A stretch of DNA of 64,000 nucleotides. Origin: Pseudomonas profundi (lineage in GTDB: Bacteria > Pseudomonadota > Gammaproteobacteria > Pseudomonadales > Pseudomonadaceae). This document shows positions 9,028 through 16,457 of the stretch, piece after piece. Every line of letters begins with the position of its first letter. Within the stretch, counting starts at the first letter, position 1. The notes below the pieces were generated by a model. That model worked only from the letters and a program-made list of their open reading frames with translations. It did no database searches and had not been told where the DNA came from. Location of the stretch: the NCBI RefSeq assembly GCF_008638305.1, contig NZ_VTPZ01000002.1, positions 186,001 to 250,000 of the forward strand. The letters run 5' to 3'. A program made the position numbers and the translations under genes.

Positions 9028-10467
9028 ATGACTACAAAGTTACTCTTACAAAAAAACTCTAAGCTACGTTTCGAGTTTCTTCCGAAAACTATCATGTCAA
9101 TATTGCTAACGTTTGCTATTCCAAACGGGTTGCTTTTTTTGTTGGCGCAATGGATGGGGGTTGGGCGGGATCTCATCAATCTGGATTATTCTCTTATCGT
9201 GGTGTTGGTTGCGGCGAATATATACTTTCTAGCAATTCCGCTGTTTCTATTATTTTTACTAGTAGACTTATTCAATATTTTCGGTCAAGTCTATCCATTT
9301 GTTAGGTTAAATGACGCGCTTTACTTGGTGAGGTTTATATTATATGGTCCTGGTTATTACAGAATTGCTTTAGTGTTTATCGGATGTGCTGCACTGTCTA
9401 GCGTATGGTTTATGCTTACATGGGGAAGGGTTTCATTGTCGTCTGCACTTTTCGCCTTCAATGCTTCATTGGTCGGTTATATGTTTAATGTTTATGGTGA
9501 AGGCGATGACGTTAACAGATTTTGGAGGGTGTCTAATTCGCATATTGTAGGCAGTCAGGCGTTGTATTTTTATGAGTACAGGTCTAGAGGGTTTATTCAA
9601 TCCTATTTTATTGATAATAAAGATGTTTTATTGCCAGCGGAATATTCTAGAATAACTGAGGCGCTAAATGACAGTGAGTCGCTTCTTCCAGAAAAGATTC
9701 TATTCATCGTGAATGAGTCATGGGGGGTTCCGCTAAATAAAGATATACAGAAAGAATTGGTTGCTCCGTTAAAGAAAGTTTCGGAAGATAGGGTTTTCGA
9801 GTTTGGCGATTTGTCGTTTGTTGGAGCGACCGTGGCGGCGGAGTTAAAAGAGCTCTGTGGTCTGCACCCGATACATTTTAATCTTTCCAAAGTTACCGTT
9901 GGGTTCGAAGAATGTCTACCAAATAAAATGAGGGCGCTGGGTTATTCTACGAGTTCTTTCCACGGTGCGGTAGGGCTGATGTATGATCGCATACATTGGT
10001 ACCCCAGAGCGGGTTTCGATAAATCGATATTCTACGAAAGTAGAGCATGGGAAAAGCGTTGTTATTCATTTCCTGGGGCTTGTGATTCGGAGCTGGCCGC
10101 GTATGTTGCCGAAGAACTTGGTCAAGAAGGGAAGCGCTTTGTATACTGGCTTACGTTAAATACTCATTCCATATACGATGATAGGGATTTGGAAGTAGAT
10201 AGTTTTTCTTGCGAAAGCTTTAATATTTCCTCGGGAGAGGTGTGTAGAAATATGAAATTGCAGGCTCAGTTCTTTCATACGGTTTCGCGTATGCTCCAAG
10301 ACTATGATCTGGCTGATGTGGAGGTTGTCGTGGTGGGCGACCACGTTCCTCCTGTATCAATCCTAAGTGAGCAGGAAGAATCATATGAGACTGGTAAGGT
10401 TGGCTGGGCGAGGGTGAGCTCTGCGACAGTTAGCCAAACTCAGGATGCTGCGGTAGCTCATCGGTAA
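9028..10467 (+). CDS. Membrane sulfatase-fold transferase, possible pilin modifier
   Basis: 479 residues; not recognised as a named gene. Four hydrophobic segments (about 23-45, 54-84, 110-132, 136-156) precede an extracytoplasmic domain. That domain has the landmarks of the LtaS/MdoB/PptA sulfatase-like transferases: E230 in VNESWG (metal), T268 in GATVAAELKELCG (predicted nucleophile), H380 in LTLNTHS, and D438-H439 in VVGDHVPP. Such enzymes move phosphoglycerol or phosphoethanolamine onto glycans, lipids or, for Neisseria PptA, pilin. It starts 60 bp after pilA, on the same strand, where P. aeruginosa often keeps a pilin-modifying gene. It is visibly AT-richer than its neighbours. The last 13 codons or more overlap a foreign-looking remnant on the other strand (from 10430), so the C-terminus is probably altered or truncated. 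Confidence 0.72.
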   Translation: MTTKLLLQKNSKLRFEFLPKTIMSILLTFAIPNGLLFLLAQWMGVGRDLINLDYSLIVVLVAANIYFLAIPLFLLFLLVDLFNIFGQVYPFVRLNDALYLVRFILYGPGYYRIALVFIGCAALSSVWFMLTWGRVSLSSALFAFNASLVGYMFNVYGEGDDVNRFWRVSNSHIVGSQALYFYEYRSRGFIQSYFIDNKDVLLPAEYSRITEALNDSESLLPEKILFIVNESWGVPLNKDIQKELVAPLKKVSEDRVFEFGDLSFVGATVAAELKELCGLHPIHFNLSKVTVGFEECLPNKMRALGYSTSSFHGAVGLMYDRIHWYPRAGFDKSIFYESRAWEKRCYSFPGACDSELAAYVAEELGQEGKRFVYWLTLNTHSIYDDRDLEVDSFSCESFNISSGEVCRNMKLQAQFFHTVSRMLQDYDLADVEVVVVGDHVPPVSILSEQEESYETGKVGWARVSSATVSQTQDAAVAHR

Positions 10468-10612
10468 TCACGAACCATGGGCCTTGCTGCGTACGAAAAT
10501 ATGCCGTTTCGGCCGGACTTCTGGATCGGTATCCAGCGTTCCCAGCGGAAACCGTACACCTCGGGTTTGGCATCAAACCTGGTGTAGAGGCTGGAGCTGC
10601 AAACTGTAGTTA
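10430..10612 (-). pseudogene. C-terminal ORF remnant, family unknown
   Basis: Read on the minus strand, a frame without a start codon ends in FRTQQGPWFVITDELPQHPE, then phenylalanine, glycine and a TAA at 10430-10432. I do not recognise the family. It overlaps the end of the pilin-linked transferase gene on the opposite strand, which suggests that unrelated DNA was joined here. Its upstream part disappears at about 10600, before the sequence GGGGTCAGATGAGAATGGCA. Confidence 0.35.
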
Positions 10613-10667
10613 ATTGGGGTCAGATGAGAATGGCACTTGCTTAAGCGCTAAGTACTTGAATTGAAAT

Positions 10668-10739
10668 GAAAAGGCTGACTCGGAGTCATATGGTGAACGC
10701 GACCAAGCGATCACCCAACTCCGGAGCCAGCCTTTCTCC
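10668..10739. repeat. Long imperfect hairpin next to the IS3 remnant
   Basis: GAAAAGGCTGACTCGGAGT (10668-10686) pairs with ACTCCGGAGCCAGCCTTTCT (10719-10738), and inner bases TGGTGAACGC and GCGATCACCC extend the pairing. The hairpin ends where the IS3 transposase homology begins. It may be a REP-like unit or the end of another element; I found no integron core site. Confidence 0.5.
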
Positions 10740-11228
10740 ACCGCTGAAGGATGGCTATATCTATCAGTGTTCAAGGACCTGTACTCGAGAATGATCGTAG
10801 GTTGGGCGATGAATGAAAGTCCTAAAAGTCCTAATCGAAGCCTAGTAACAGATGCCTTGGAAATGGCATTAGGTCGACGCGGCAAACCTTGCGAACTGTT
10901 GATCCACACCGATCAAGGGGTGCAGTACCGGACTGGCCAGTATCAAGCAATCCTAGCCAGAAACGGTATCGAGCCTAGCATGAGCCGCAAGGGGAAATGC
11001 CTGGATAACGCAGCGATGGAGAGCTTCTTCCACACCTTGAAAACTGAGCACGTGAGGCACCACCGCTACCGGACTCGTGAGCAGGCTAGACAAAGCTTAT
11101 TCGATTACATTGAGATTTTTTACAACCGACAGCGCCGGCACTCCTACTTGGATTACATGACGCCATTCGAGTATGAGCAACGAAACGCTGTCTCTTAACC
11201 AGGTGTCCACACAACCGGGGTTAGTTCA
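10740..11228 (+). mobile_element. IS3-family insertion sequence remnant (3' part of OrfB)
   Basis: The frame ending at 11196-11198 encodes the C-terminal part of an IS3-type DDE transposase (OrfB). Homology begins at TAEGWLYLSVFKDLYSR (10740) and runs through HTDQGVQYRTGQY, SRKGKCLDNAAMESFFHTLK and YNRQRRHSYLDYMTPFEYE. The last two hold the final catalytic Asp and Glu region. OrfA, the N-terminal half of OrfB and the left end are missing, so it cannot transpose by itself. A right inverted-repeat end is probably at about 11201-11228 (AGGTGTCCACACAACCGGGG followed by TTAGTTCA). A GTG at 10767 is the first possible start of the residual frame. Confidence 0.85.
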
Positions 11229-11267
11229 GGTGAACATTAATTTCTCGCTGGCTTTTCAGTCTGCATA

Positions 11268-11317
11268 GAACCCTGTCGGCGAGCCCGAACGCGGCCTGAG
11301 ACGCTCACCAACCCCAG
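11268..11317. repeat. 50-bp direct repeat, copy 1
   Basis: Begins GAACCCTGTCGGCGAGCCCG and ends CTCACCAACCCCAG. About 90% identical (5 mismatches in 50) to 13289-13338 in the same orientation. The two copies bracket the transposase and toxin-antitoxin remnants. Confidence 0.8.
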
Positions 11318-11373
11318 AGTATCGCTACGCATCTCATCGGGCTTGGGTCGTAGGCGAACCTTCGCAACCAAAA

Positions 11374-12062
11374 TTACGGTTGCTTAACCGGCCGCCCGAC
11401 TTTTCCCCGTCCGGCCAGCTTACCCGTCAGCATCTCGATCTGATTCCGGAATCGATCATTGCCTAGAGCCAGCCCACTGCGTGTTGATTGGTTGATTTCT
11501 TCAATGAGTTCGACCGGTAGTTGCTCGGTGAACAGGGCGCGGTAGGCTGTTTGTCGGCTTTCAGCTGTCGGGCCGAGCTTGTGTAAAGATCATGTGGAGC
11601 GAGTAACATCGACGGCTTGCCATGCGCATTGCTGCGGTAGCTGCTCCAGCGATATTCGGCGGGAGCGGCTACTATGCCCGCCCTTACTGGATTCATCTCG
11701 ATATAGCGTTGACAGGTGAATAGGTAGGCTTCGGAATCAACCAGGCAGGAGCGATAGCGACCTTCCCATAAGGTGCCGGTGCGGCGATAGCGGCGGTTGA
11801 AGTAGCGCACGTAGCGGCGGCCGAGGGCCTGCATCAACAGGGAAACGCTGTTGAAATCGACTGGCGTTGCGAGGACATGGATATGGTTGGTCATGAATAC
11901 CCAGGCATGAACGGCAACACCATACTCGGCAGCGTAATCGGTCAACCATTGAGCAAAAATATACATGTCTTCGTCGTCACCGAAACACACCTGACGGTTG
12001 TTTCCGCGTTGGATGATGTGCTGGGCGATACCTGGGTAGGAGAGGCGTTGGCGTCGTGCCAT
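11374..12062 (-). pseudogene. REP-associated Y1 transposase (RAYT), frameshifted
   Basis: The intact frame from 12062 encodes a COG1943-type Y1 transposase with the HUH motif at H60/H62 (MTNHIHVLA) and the tyrosine motif YIEMNPVRAG. Near residue 163 (HDLYTSSARQ) the protein leaves the family pattern. The expected continuation (KLGPTAESRQTAYRALFTE, then LPVELIEEINQSTRSG) is encoded in another frame to a TAA at 11374-11376. A single-base loss near 11580 explains this. The uninterrupted frame alone would end at 11463 with an abnormal tail. RAYTs act on REP hairpins. This copy differs clearly from the RAYT at 58660 and is probably non-functional. Confidence 0.8.
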
Positions 12063-12252
12063 AAGTACGTCCGTGTAGCTGCAATCAGTCCTCGATTATG
12101 CTCGATGATGGTCGCATCCGTTGAATTGGGGTTGCGGTGTTAGTTGTTGAGTGTGGCTGAATAGTTGGGCTTGGCGCCATGGTCGGAGCGGAAACCGATT
12201 CGGTCAGGACGTCCGGCGTTTGATTTGGGCATGCTTGGGCAACTGGTATTGC

Positions 12253-12639
12253 TCAGACTTCATCAAGAGACCGGGCAATAACCGCTGCGAAAGCTCTGAA
12301 ATCAGCCAAATGACGTGAGGCGATGGCATGGACAATTGCCCAGTCCAAATCATCATAGTTGTGCACCGCAATATTTCTAAAACCTACGGACTTCTTCATC
12401 CGGTCCGCGAGCTGACGGTCCAGCACTTTCGCGTCTGCCATCCGGTCAAAGGTTTCTCCCATGGTATTGGGAGGCGTTTGGTCCAGGCTTGATAGCATGT
12501 GAGCGCCCAGATCGACACACATCTGAACGGCTCTGCTCAGATTCAAGACAATTACGTCCTGCAGGTCCAGGTCGGCTAGAAGGTCTACTTCGTTCGCCGG
12601 ACACTTTTCACTGACGCGGTTAAGGCATCGGTATACCAA
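12253..12639 (-). pseudogene. HepT-like HEPN toxin, 5' end displaced by a miniature element
   Basis: 128 residues of a HepT (DUF86) HEPN-domain toxin. The catalytic RX4HXY motif is present as R88...H93-N94-Y95 (FRNIAVHNY). The core (LADLDLQDVIVLNLSRAVQMCVDLGAH) matches the family well. The normal N-terminus of about ten residues is missing: upstream the frame runs into an inverted-repeat element at 12654-12811, and only a TTG at 12639 could start translation. HepT is normally paired with an MntA nucleotidyltransferase that adenylylates it, and a broken mntA lies just upstream. I infer an inactive or poorly expressed toxin, although its catalytic motif is whole. Confidence 0.75.
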
Positions 12640-12653
12640 TCGAGCTTTTGCCA

Positions 12654-12811
12654 GGAAACCTCTGAATAACTACTGCGCTCGGCCATGCTGCGTTGAAATC
12701 CTCCTCAAAATGCTCATTTACAACACGTAAACTGGTGCGCCAGGCCGGTGCGCTTTATCGTCGGATTTCGCCTTGCCTGGCCTTCGCTCGCTACGTTATT
12801 CAGAGGCTCCC
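12654..12811. mobile_element. Miniature inverted-repeat element (about 158 bp)
   Basis: The ends are 17-bp inverted repeats with two mismatches: GGAAACCTCTGAATAAC at 12654-12670 and, on the other strand, GGGAGCCTCTGAATAAC at 12811-12795. Inner sequences also correspond (GCGCTCGGCCATGC against GCGAGCGAAGGCCAGGC). It encodes nothing and sits exactly between mntA and hepT, separating the two. A shortened stretch sharing AACTACTGCGCT occurs at 31798-31834. Similar elements are widespread in pseudomonads; the mobilising IS is not identified here. Confidence 0.75.
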
Positions 12812-13200
12812 TAGATAACTAGCTTGTCCATGACACTGCGCTCCGCGAGCATTCTGCGTACGTAAGGCAGAAAGTCTTCGCTATCGAATATGTGGCGCCG
12901 CATCAGTTCGGCGTGCAACGTGTCGGTGCCTTTCAAGCGGATCCCGTGGCGTAGAATCTGCCCGAGAAGGGGTTCTCCAGTTTTACGCAGATCGATCAAG
13001 TCTATTGGTCGACCGGTTGCCAGGGCGATTTCTTCAACCAGGGAGATCTTGGTCTAGACAGTCAAAGGAGCACGGGTTTGCACGGCTATATCCGCATCGC
13101 TAGTGGAGATTGCACTGCCTGCGGCCATCGATCCGAACAGATAGGCTAGCTGTATATCTGGATGCTCGGCTAACACGTTTTGAATCTTATCCAGCGACAT
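12811..13200 (-). pseudogene. MntA-like nucleotidyltransferase antitoxin with internal stop
   Basis: From the ATG at 13200 the frame encodes a minimal nucleotidyltransferase: LFGSMAAGS with G23-S24, then S34-D35-A36-D37, the GSx10DxD active site. An in-frame TAG (plus-strand CTA at 13054-13056) interrupts it after residue 48 (RAPLTV). After that stop the same frame continues to give typical family sequence (ISLVEEIALATGRPIDLIDL) up to 12811. This is a nonsense mutation in a once complete 129-residue protein. MntA neutralises HepT by AMP transfer, so its loss fits with the disrupted hepT next door. Confidence 0.82.
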
Positions 13201-13288
13201 ATTTGGCTATCCTCAGTCGGTTGAGTTCTGAGTGTATACGCCTGGGGGTGTAGTGCGCCTGCGCTACGCCGGCCTTTCTCGCTTGTAT

Positions 13289-13338
13289 GAACCCTGTCAG
13301 CGAGTCCGAACGCGGGCCGAGGCGCTCACCAACCCCAG
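13289..13338. repeat. 50-bp direct repeat, copy 2
   Basis: Begins GAACCCTGTCAGCGAGTCCG and ends CTCACCAACCCCAG. Same orientation as 11268-11317 with 5 mismatches. The small minus-strand frame 13297-13410 reads through it. Confidence 0.8.
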
Positions 13339-13410
13339 GTTGTCGTACCATTCCATCCATGAAGAGCGGTAGCCGCGCGCTTTGCGTAGCAGGTTGTCTT
13401 GTTTTGCCAT
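13297..13410 (-). CDS. Hypothetical 37-residue basic peptide
   Basis: The frame starts with ATG one base after the stop of the alcohol dehydrogenase gene (TGAGATG) and ends inside the 50-bp direct repeat. It encodes MAKQDNLLRKARGYRSSWME followed by a basic tail (GLVSASARVRTR). I recognise no family. The close spacing would allow translation by re-initiation, but the last third of the peptide comes from a repeat, so it may be only a chance frame. Confidence 0.3.
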   Translation of the reverse strand: MAKQDNLLRKARGYRSSWMEWYDNLGLVSASARVRTR

Positions 13411-13411
13411 C

Positions 13412-14509
13412 TCAAGGCTTAATCGCCACCTTCAACACCCCATCCCGCTGATTCCCAAACAGGTCATAGGCGTCAACGATGTTATCCAGCTTGTACTCAT
13501 GGGTAACCAGCGGCCCTAGATCCAGCCGGCTGGATTCCAGCACGTTCATAAGGCGACGCATGCGTTCCTTGCCGCCGGGGCAGAGGGCGGTGTTGATCTT
13601 GTGATCGCCCAGCCCGGCGGCGAACGCGCCGAGGGGGATTACGAGGTCTTCGGAGTACACACCCAGGCTGGACAGCGTGCCGCCGGGTTTGAGGACTTGC
13701 AGTGATTGGGCAAAGGTTTGCTGGGTGCCGAGGGCTTCAATGGACGCGTCCGCGCCACGGCCACCGGTGAGCTTCATGACTTCGTCTACAACGTCGCAGT
13801 TACGGTAATCGAGGGTGATGTCAGCGCCCATCTGGCGGGCCATACCCAGGCGGTGATCGTTACCGTCGACGGCGATGATGGTGGTGGCGCCGAGCAGTCT
13901 GGCGCCGGCGGTGGCGCAGAGGCCGATCGGGCCCTGGGCGAAGACGATGACGGTGTCACCGATACGGATATTGGCGTTTTCTGCGCCTTTGAAGCCGGTG
14001 GACATGATGTCAGGGCACATCAGCACCTGTTCATCGGTCAGACCGTCGGGAATAGGTGCCAGGTTCGCTTGAGCGTCCGGCACCAGCACGTATTCGGCCT
14101 GGGTGCCATCGATCATGTTGCCGAAGCGCCAGCCGGCGGTCGCCTTGTAGCCATGGCAGCCGCACCTGCCATCGGCAGTCAGATAGCTGCCATCCTGCGA
14201 GGCGAGGCCGTCCTGCGCCGCGTAGGAATTGAAGTTGGGGCAGATGGCGCCGGCGATAACACGCTGGCCTTCCTCGTAGCCCTGCACCGCCCTGCCGAGT
14301 TTTTCGATGACGCCGACGGGTTCGTGGCCGATGGTCAGGCCCTTGGCAACAGGATATTCGCCTTTGAGAATGTGGATGTCGGTGCCACAGATAGTAGTGG
14401 TGGTTATGCGGACCAGCGCCTCGTTGGGCCCGACGTCGGGGATGGGCTTGTCCGCCAATTCGATTCGTCCGGGCTCGATAAAAATCGCCGCCTTCATCAT
14501 GTCAGCCAT
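13412..14509 (-). CDS. Zinc-dependent secondary alcohol dehydrogenase
   Basis: 365 residues, medium-chain dehydrogenase/reductase fold. The catalytic zinc ligands appear as C41 (TICGTD), H62-E63 (IGHEPVG) and an aspartate in CPDIMSTGFKGAE, the Cys-His-Asp arrangement of the Clostridium beijerinckii / Thermoanaerobacter isopropanol dehydrogenases. The nucleotide fold is GPIGLCATAGARLLGA. No structural zinc cluster is obvious. It probably interconverts secondary alcohols and ketones or aldehydes with NAD(P); the substrate cannot be read from the sequence. An alternative start at the next ATGs (residues 4-5) is equally plausible. Confidence 0.85.
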   Translation of the reverse strand: MADMMKAAIFIEPGRIELADKPIPDVGPNEALVRITTTTICGTDIHILKGEYPVAKGLTIGHEPVGVIEKLGRAVQGYEEGQRVIAGAICPNFNSYAAQDGLASQDGSYLTADGRCGCHGYKATAGWRFGNMIDGTQAEYVLVPDAQANLAPIPDGLTDEQVLMCPDIMSTGFKGAENANIRIGDTVIVFAQGPIGLCATAGARLLGATTIIAVDGNDHRLGMARQMGADITLDYRNCDVVDEVMKLTGGRGADASIEALGTQQTFAQSLQVLKPGGTLSSLGVYSEDLVIPLGAFAAGLGDHKINTALCPGGKERMRRLMNVLESSRLDLGPLVTHEYKLDNIVDAYDLFGNQRDGVLKVAIKP

Positions 14510-14621
14510 GGGAATGCCTCCAGAGAGTGGAGCAGATCATCAGGTGATGATCCGCATAATCCACTTCAGCCTAGAACAGTCTCGCCTTGGTTGGCCTGAC
14601 CTGGGTCATGAATCGACCGAC

Positions 14622-16181
14622 TCAGCGTCGGGCGAAGCGCTCCACCAGTGCCGCTTGAGCCTTGGCCGTATTCGCCAGCTCATCGCTGAGATCGGCACTG
14701 CGGTTCGACTGGGTGGAGGTGATGTCCGATAGTTCGGCAATGCTGGTGATGTTCTGGCTGATCTCTTCGGCGACGGCGCTTTGCTCTTCGGCGGCGCTGG
14801 CGATCTGCCCAGCCATTTCGTTGACGCGTTCGATCGCGGCGCGGATGCCTTCGAGTGCTTCGTCAACTTCAACTACCCGGGCGCTGCCAATCTCGGCCTG
14901 CTCATGGCCGGTTTGCATGGTATCCACGGTGCGTTTGGCGGCCGATTGCAGGTTGCCGATAAGGGTATGGATCTGTCCGGTTGAGGCGGCGGTGCGGCTG
15001 GCCAGGGCGCGCACTTCGTCAGCTACTACGGCAAAGCCGCGGCCTTGCTCACCGGCCCGGGCGGCTTCGATCGCGGCGTTAAGGGCGAGCAGGTTGGTCT
15101 GTTCTGCAATGCTCTGGATCACATCCACCACGCCGCCAATTTCACGGGCATCTTCAGACAGGCGATTAGCGACGCTGGTGGCCGAGCGCACGGACTCGGA
15201 AAGTAGTTCGATGGCCTCGCGGGCTTCGCTGGCAACCTGTTTGCCGTGTTGGGCCAGTGTGCTGGCGTCGGCTGTGGCGTCCGCCGCGCGGTGCACATTG
15301 CTGGTTACTTCCTGGGTTGCCGCCGCCATCTCGTTAACGGCGGTAGCCACCATGTCCGTCTCCTGACGCTGGCGCGCCAGTCCCTGATTGCTGCCGTGGG
15401 CCAGATTGCTTGCTTCGCCGGCCTGGGCCTGGAGATTGTTGGCGCTGTCGAGTATCCGCGCGAGACAGGTGCGCAGCCGGGCCTGTTGGCTGTGTATGGC
15501 CATTTCCAGTTGGCTGAGGGCGCCATGGTTGGGTGTATACATCTGTGCCAGCAACGGATCGGTTATTGCGTTGTCAGCCGTGTCGATCACCCGTCGCAGC
15601 GTGCTGTCGCTTACCCGTTTGTGTCCGAACCCGGCGGCAATTCCCAGCAGGCAGCCAGTGGCAATGCCCCAGCCTCCGAAGCCCAGCGTCAGCCCGCCGG
15701 TTACCCCGGCCATGGCCACTGCAAGCACAGTCGGTTGCAACAGGCCTGACCAATCGAACGCCACGCCGTTGCGCCCTGTGTTCAGTCGGGCATATATCGC
15801 TTCGGCACGGCGGATCTGGTCCGGGCTGGCGTTAATACGAACCGACTCGTACCCGGCAATCTGGCCTTTATCCCAGACCGGCGTCACGAACGCATCGACC
15901 CAATAATGATCGCCATTCTTGCAGCGATTCTTGACGATGCCCATCCAGCTGCGCCCGGCTTTCAGGTCGCGCCACATCTGTTCGAACACAGCGGCCGGGG
16001 TATCGGGATGTCGCACCAGATTGTGCGGACTGCCGGTCAGCTCTTGTCGCGTGAACCCGCTGACTTCAACGAAGGCGTCGTTGCAGTAGGTGATCTTTCC
16101 ACCGATATCGGTTGTGGAAATCAGACGGTATTCGGGGTTGAAGCTGCGTTGACGCTGGGTGACGGGTTGGTTATTGCGCAT
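14622..16181 (-). CDS. aer: Aerotaxis receptor (PAS-containing chemoreceptor)
   Basis: 519 residues. The N-terminal PAS domain (about 15-115; [22 protein letters not shown], then [15 protein letters not shown]) is the FAD-binding type of Aer. A membrane hairpin follows (about 148-190; [20 protein letters not shown]). The C-terminal signalling domain (about 255-515) has the conserved tip [35 protein letters not shown]. Length, N-terminus and layout agree with P. aeruginosa Aer. The protein senses redox or oxygen changes through FAD and signals to CheA/CheW. It is transcribed alone. Confidence 0.92.
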   Translation of the reverse strand: MRNNQPVTQRQRSFNPEYRLISTTDIGGKITYCNDAFVEVSGFTRQELTGSPHNLVRHPDTPAAVFEQMWRDLKAGRSWMGIVKNRCKNGDHYWVDAFVTPVWDKGQIAGYESVRINASPDQIRRAEAIYARLNTGRNGVAFDWSGLLQPTVLAVAMAGVTGGLTLGFGGWGIATGCLLGIAAGFGHKRVSDSTLRRVIDTADNAITDPLLAQMYTPNHGALSQLEMAIHSQQARLRTCLARILDSANNLQAQAGEASNLAHGSNQGLARQRQETDMVATAVNEMAAATQEVTSNVHRAADATADASTLAQHGKQVASEAREAIELLSESVRSATSVANRLSEDAREIGGVVDVIQSIAEQTNLLALNAAIEAARAGEQGRGFAVVADEVRALASRTAASTGQIHTLIGNLQSAAKRTVDTMQTGHEQAEIGSARVVEVDEALEGIRAAIERVNEMAGQIASAAEEQSAVAEEISQNITSIAELSDITSTQSNRSADLSDELANTAKAQAALVERFARR

Positions 16182-16457
16182 GAAGATCCTGAGACGGAGT
16201 GAATATTTTCAGAGGAGTCTGGGCAGCCGTGACGCTGGCTACATTGCTTCGATCCAGAACATTGGCTGCGACTGCTCGAGAGGTCTTGTAAAAGCCCCTT
16301 TGCTTGCTGGTTGTATCGTCCGCGTTGCGATTTTCTTGAGAGTTTTCTAATGGTTAACACTTCGCGCTGCTTTCAGATAATCGAAACCAGATCATCACCG
16401 CTCCGTCATCTGCGACTGTTTCACTCAGGGTCCCGACAAGAATCTTAAGAGGACCTG

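Noticed and set aside
9028-10467. Pilin glycosyltransferase TfpO/PilO
   Set aside because: Position fits, but the soluble domain has sulfatase-fold metal and nucleophile motifs and no oligosaccharyltransferase-type helices beyond four.
10668-10739. Integron attC site
   Set aside because: The hairpin is long and imperfect as in attC, but I see no core-site pair (RYYYAAC / GTTRRRY) at its ends, and no integrase or cassette genes.
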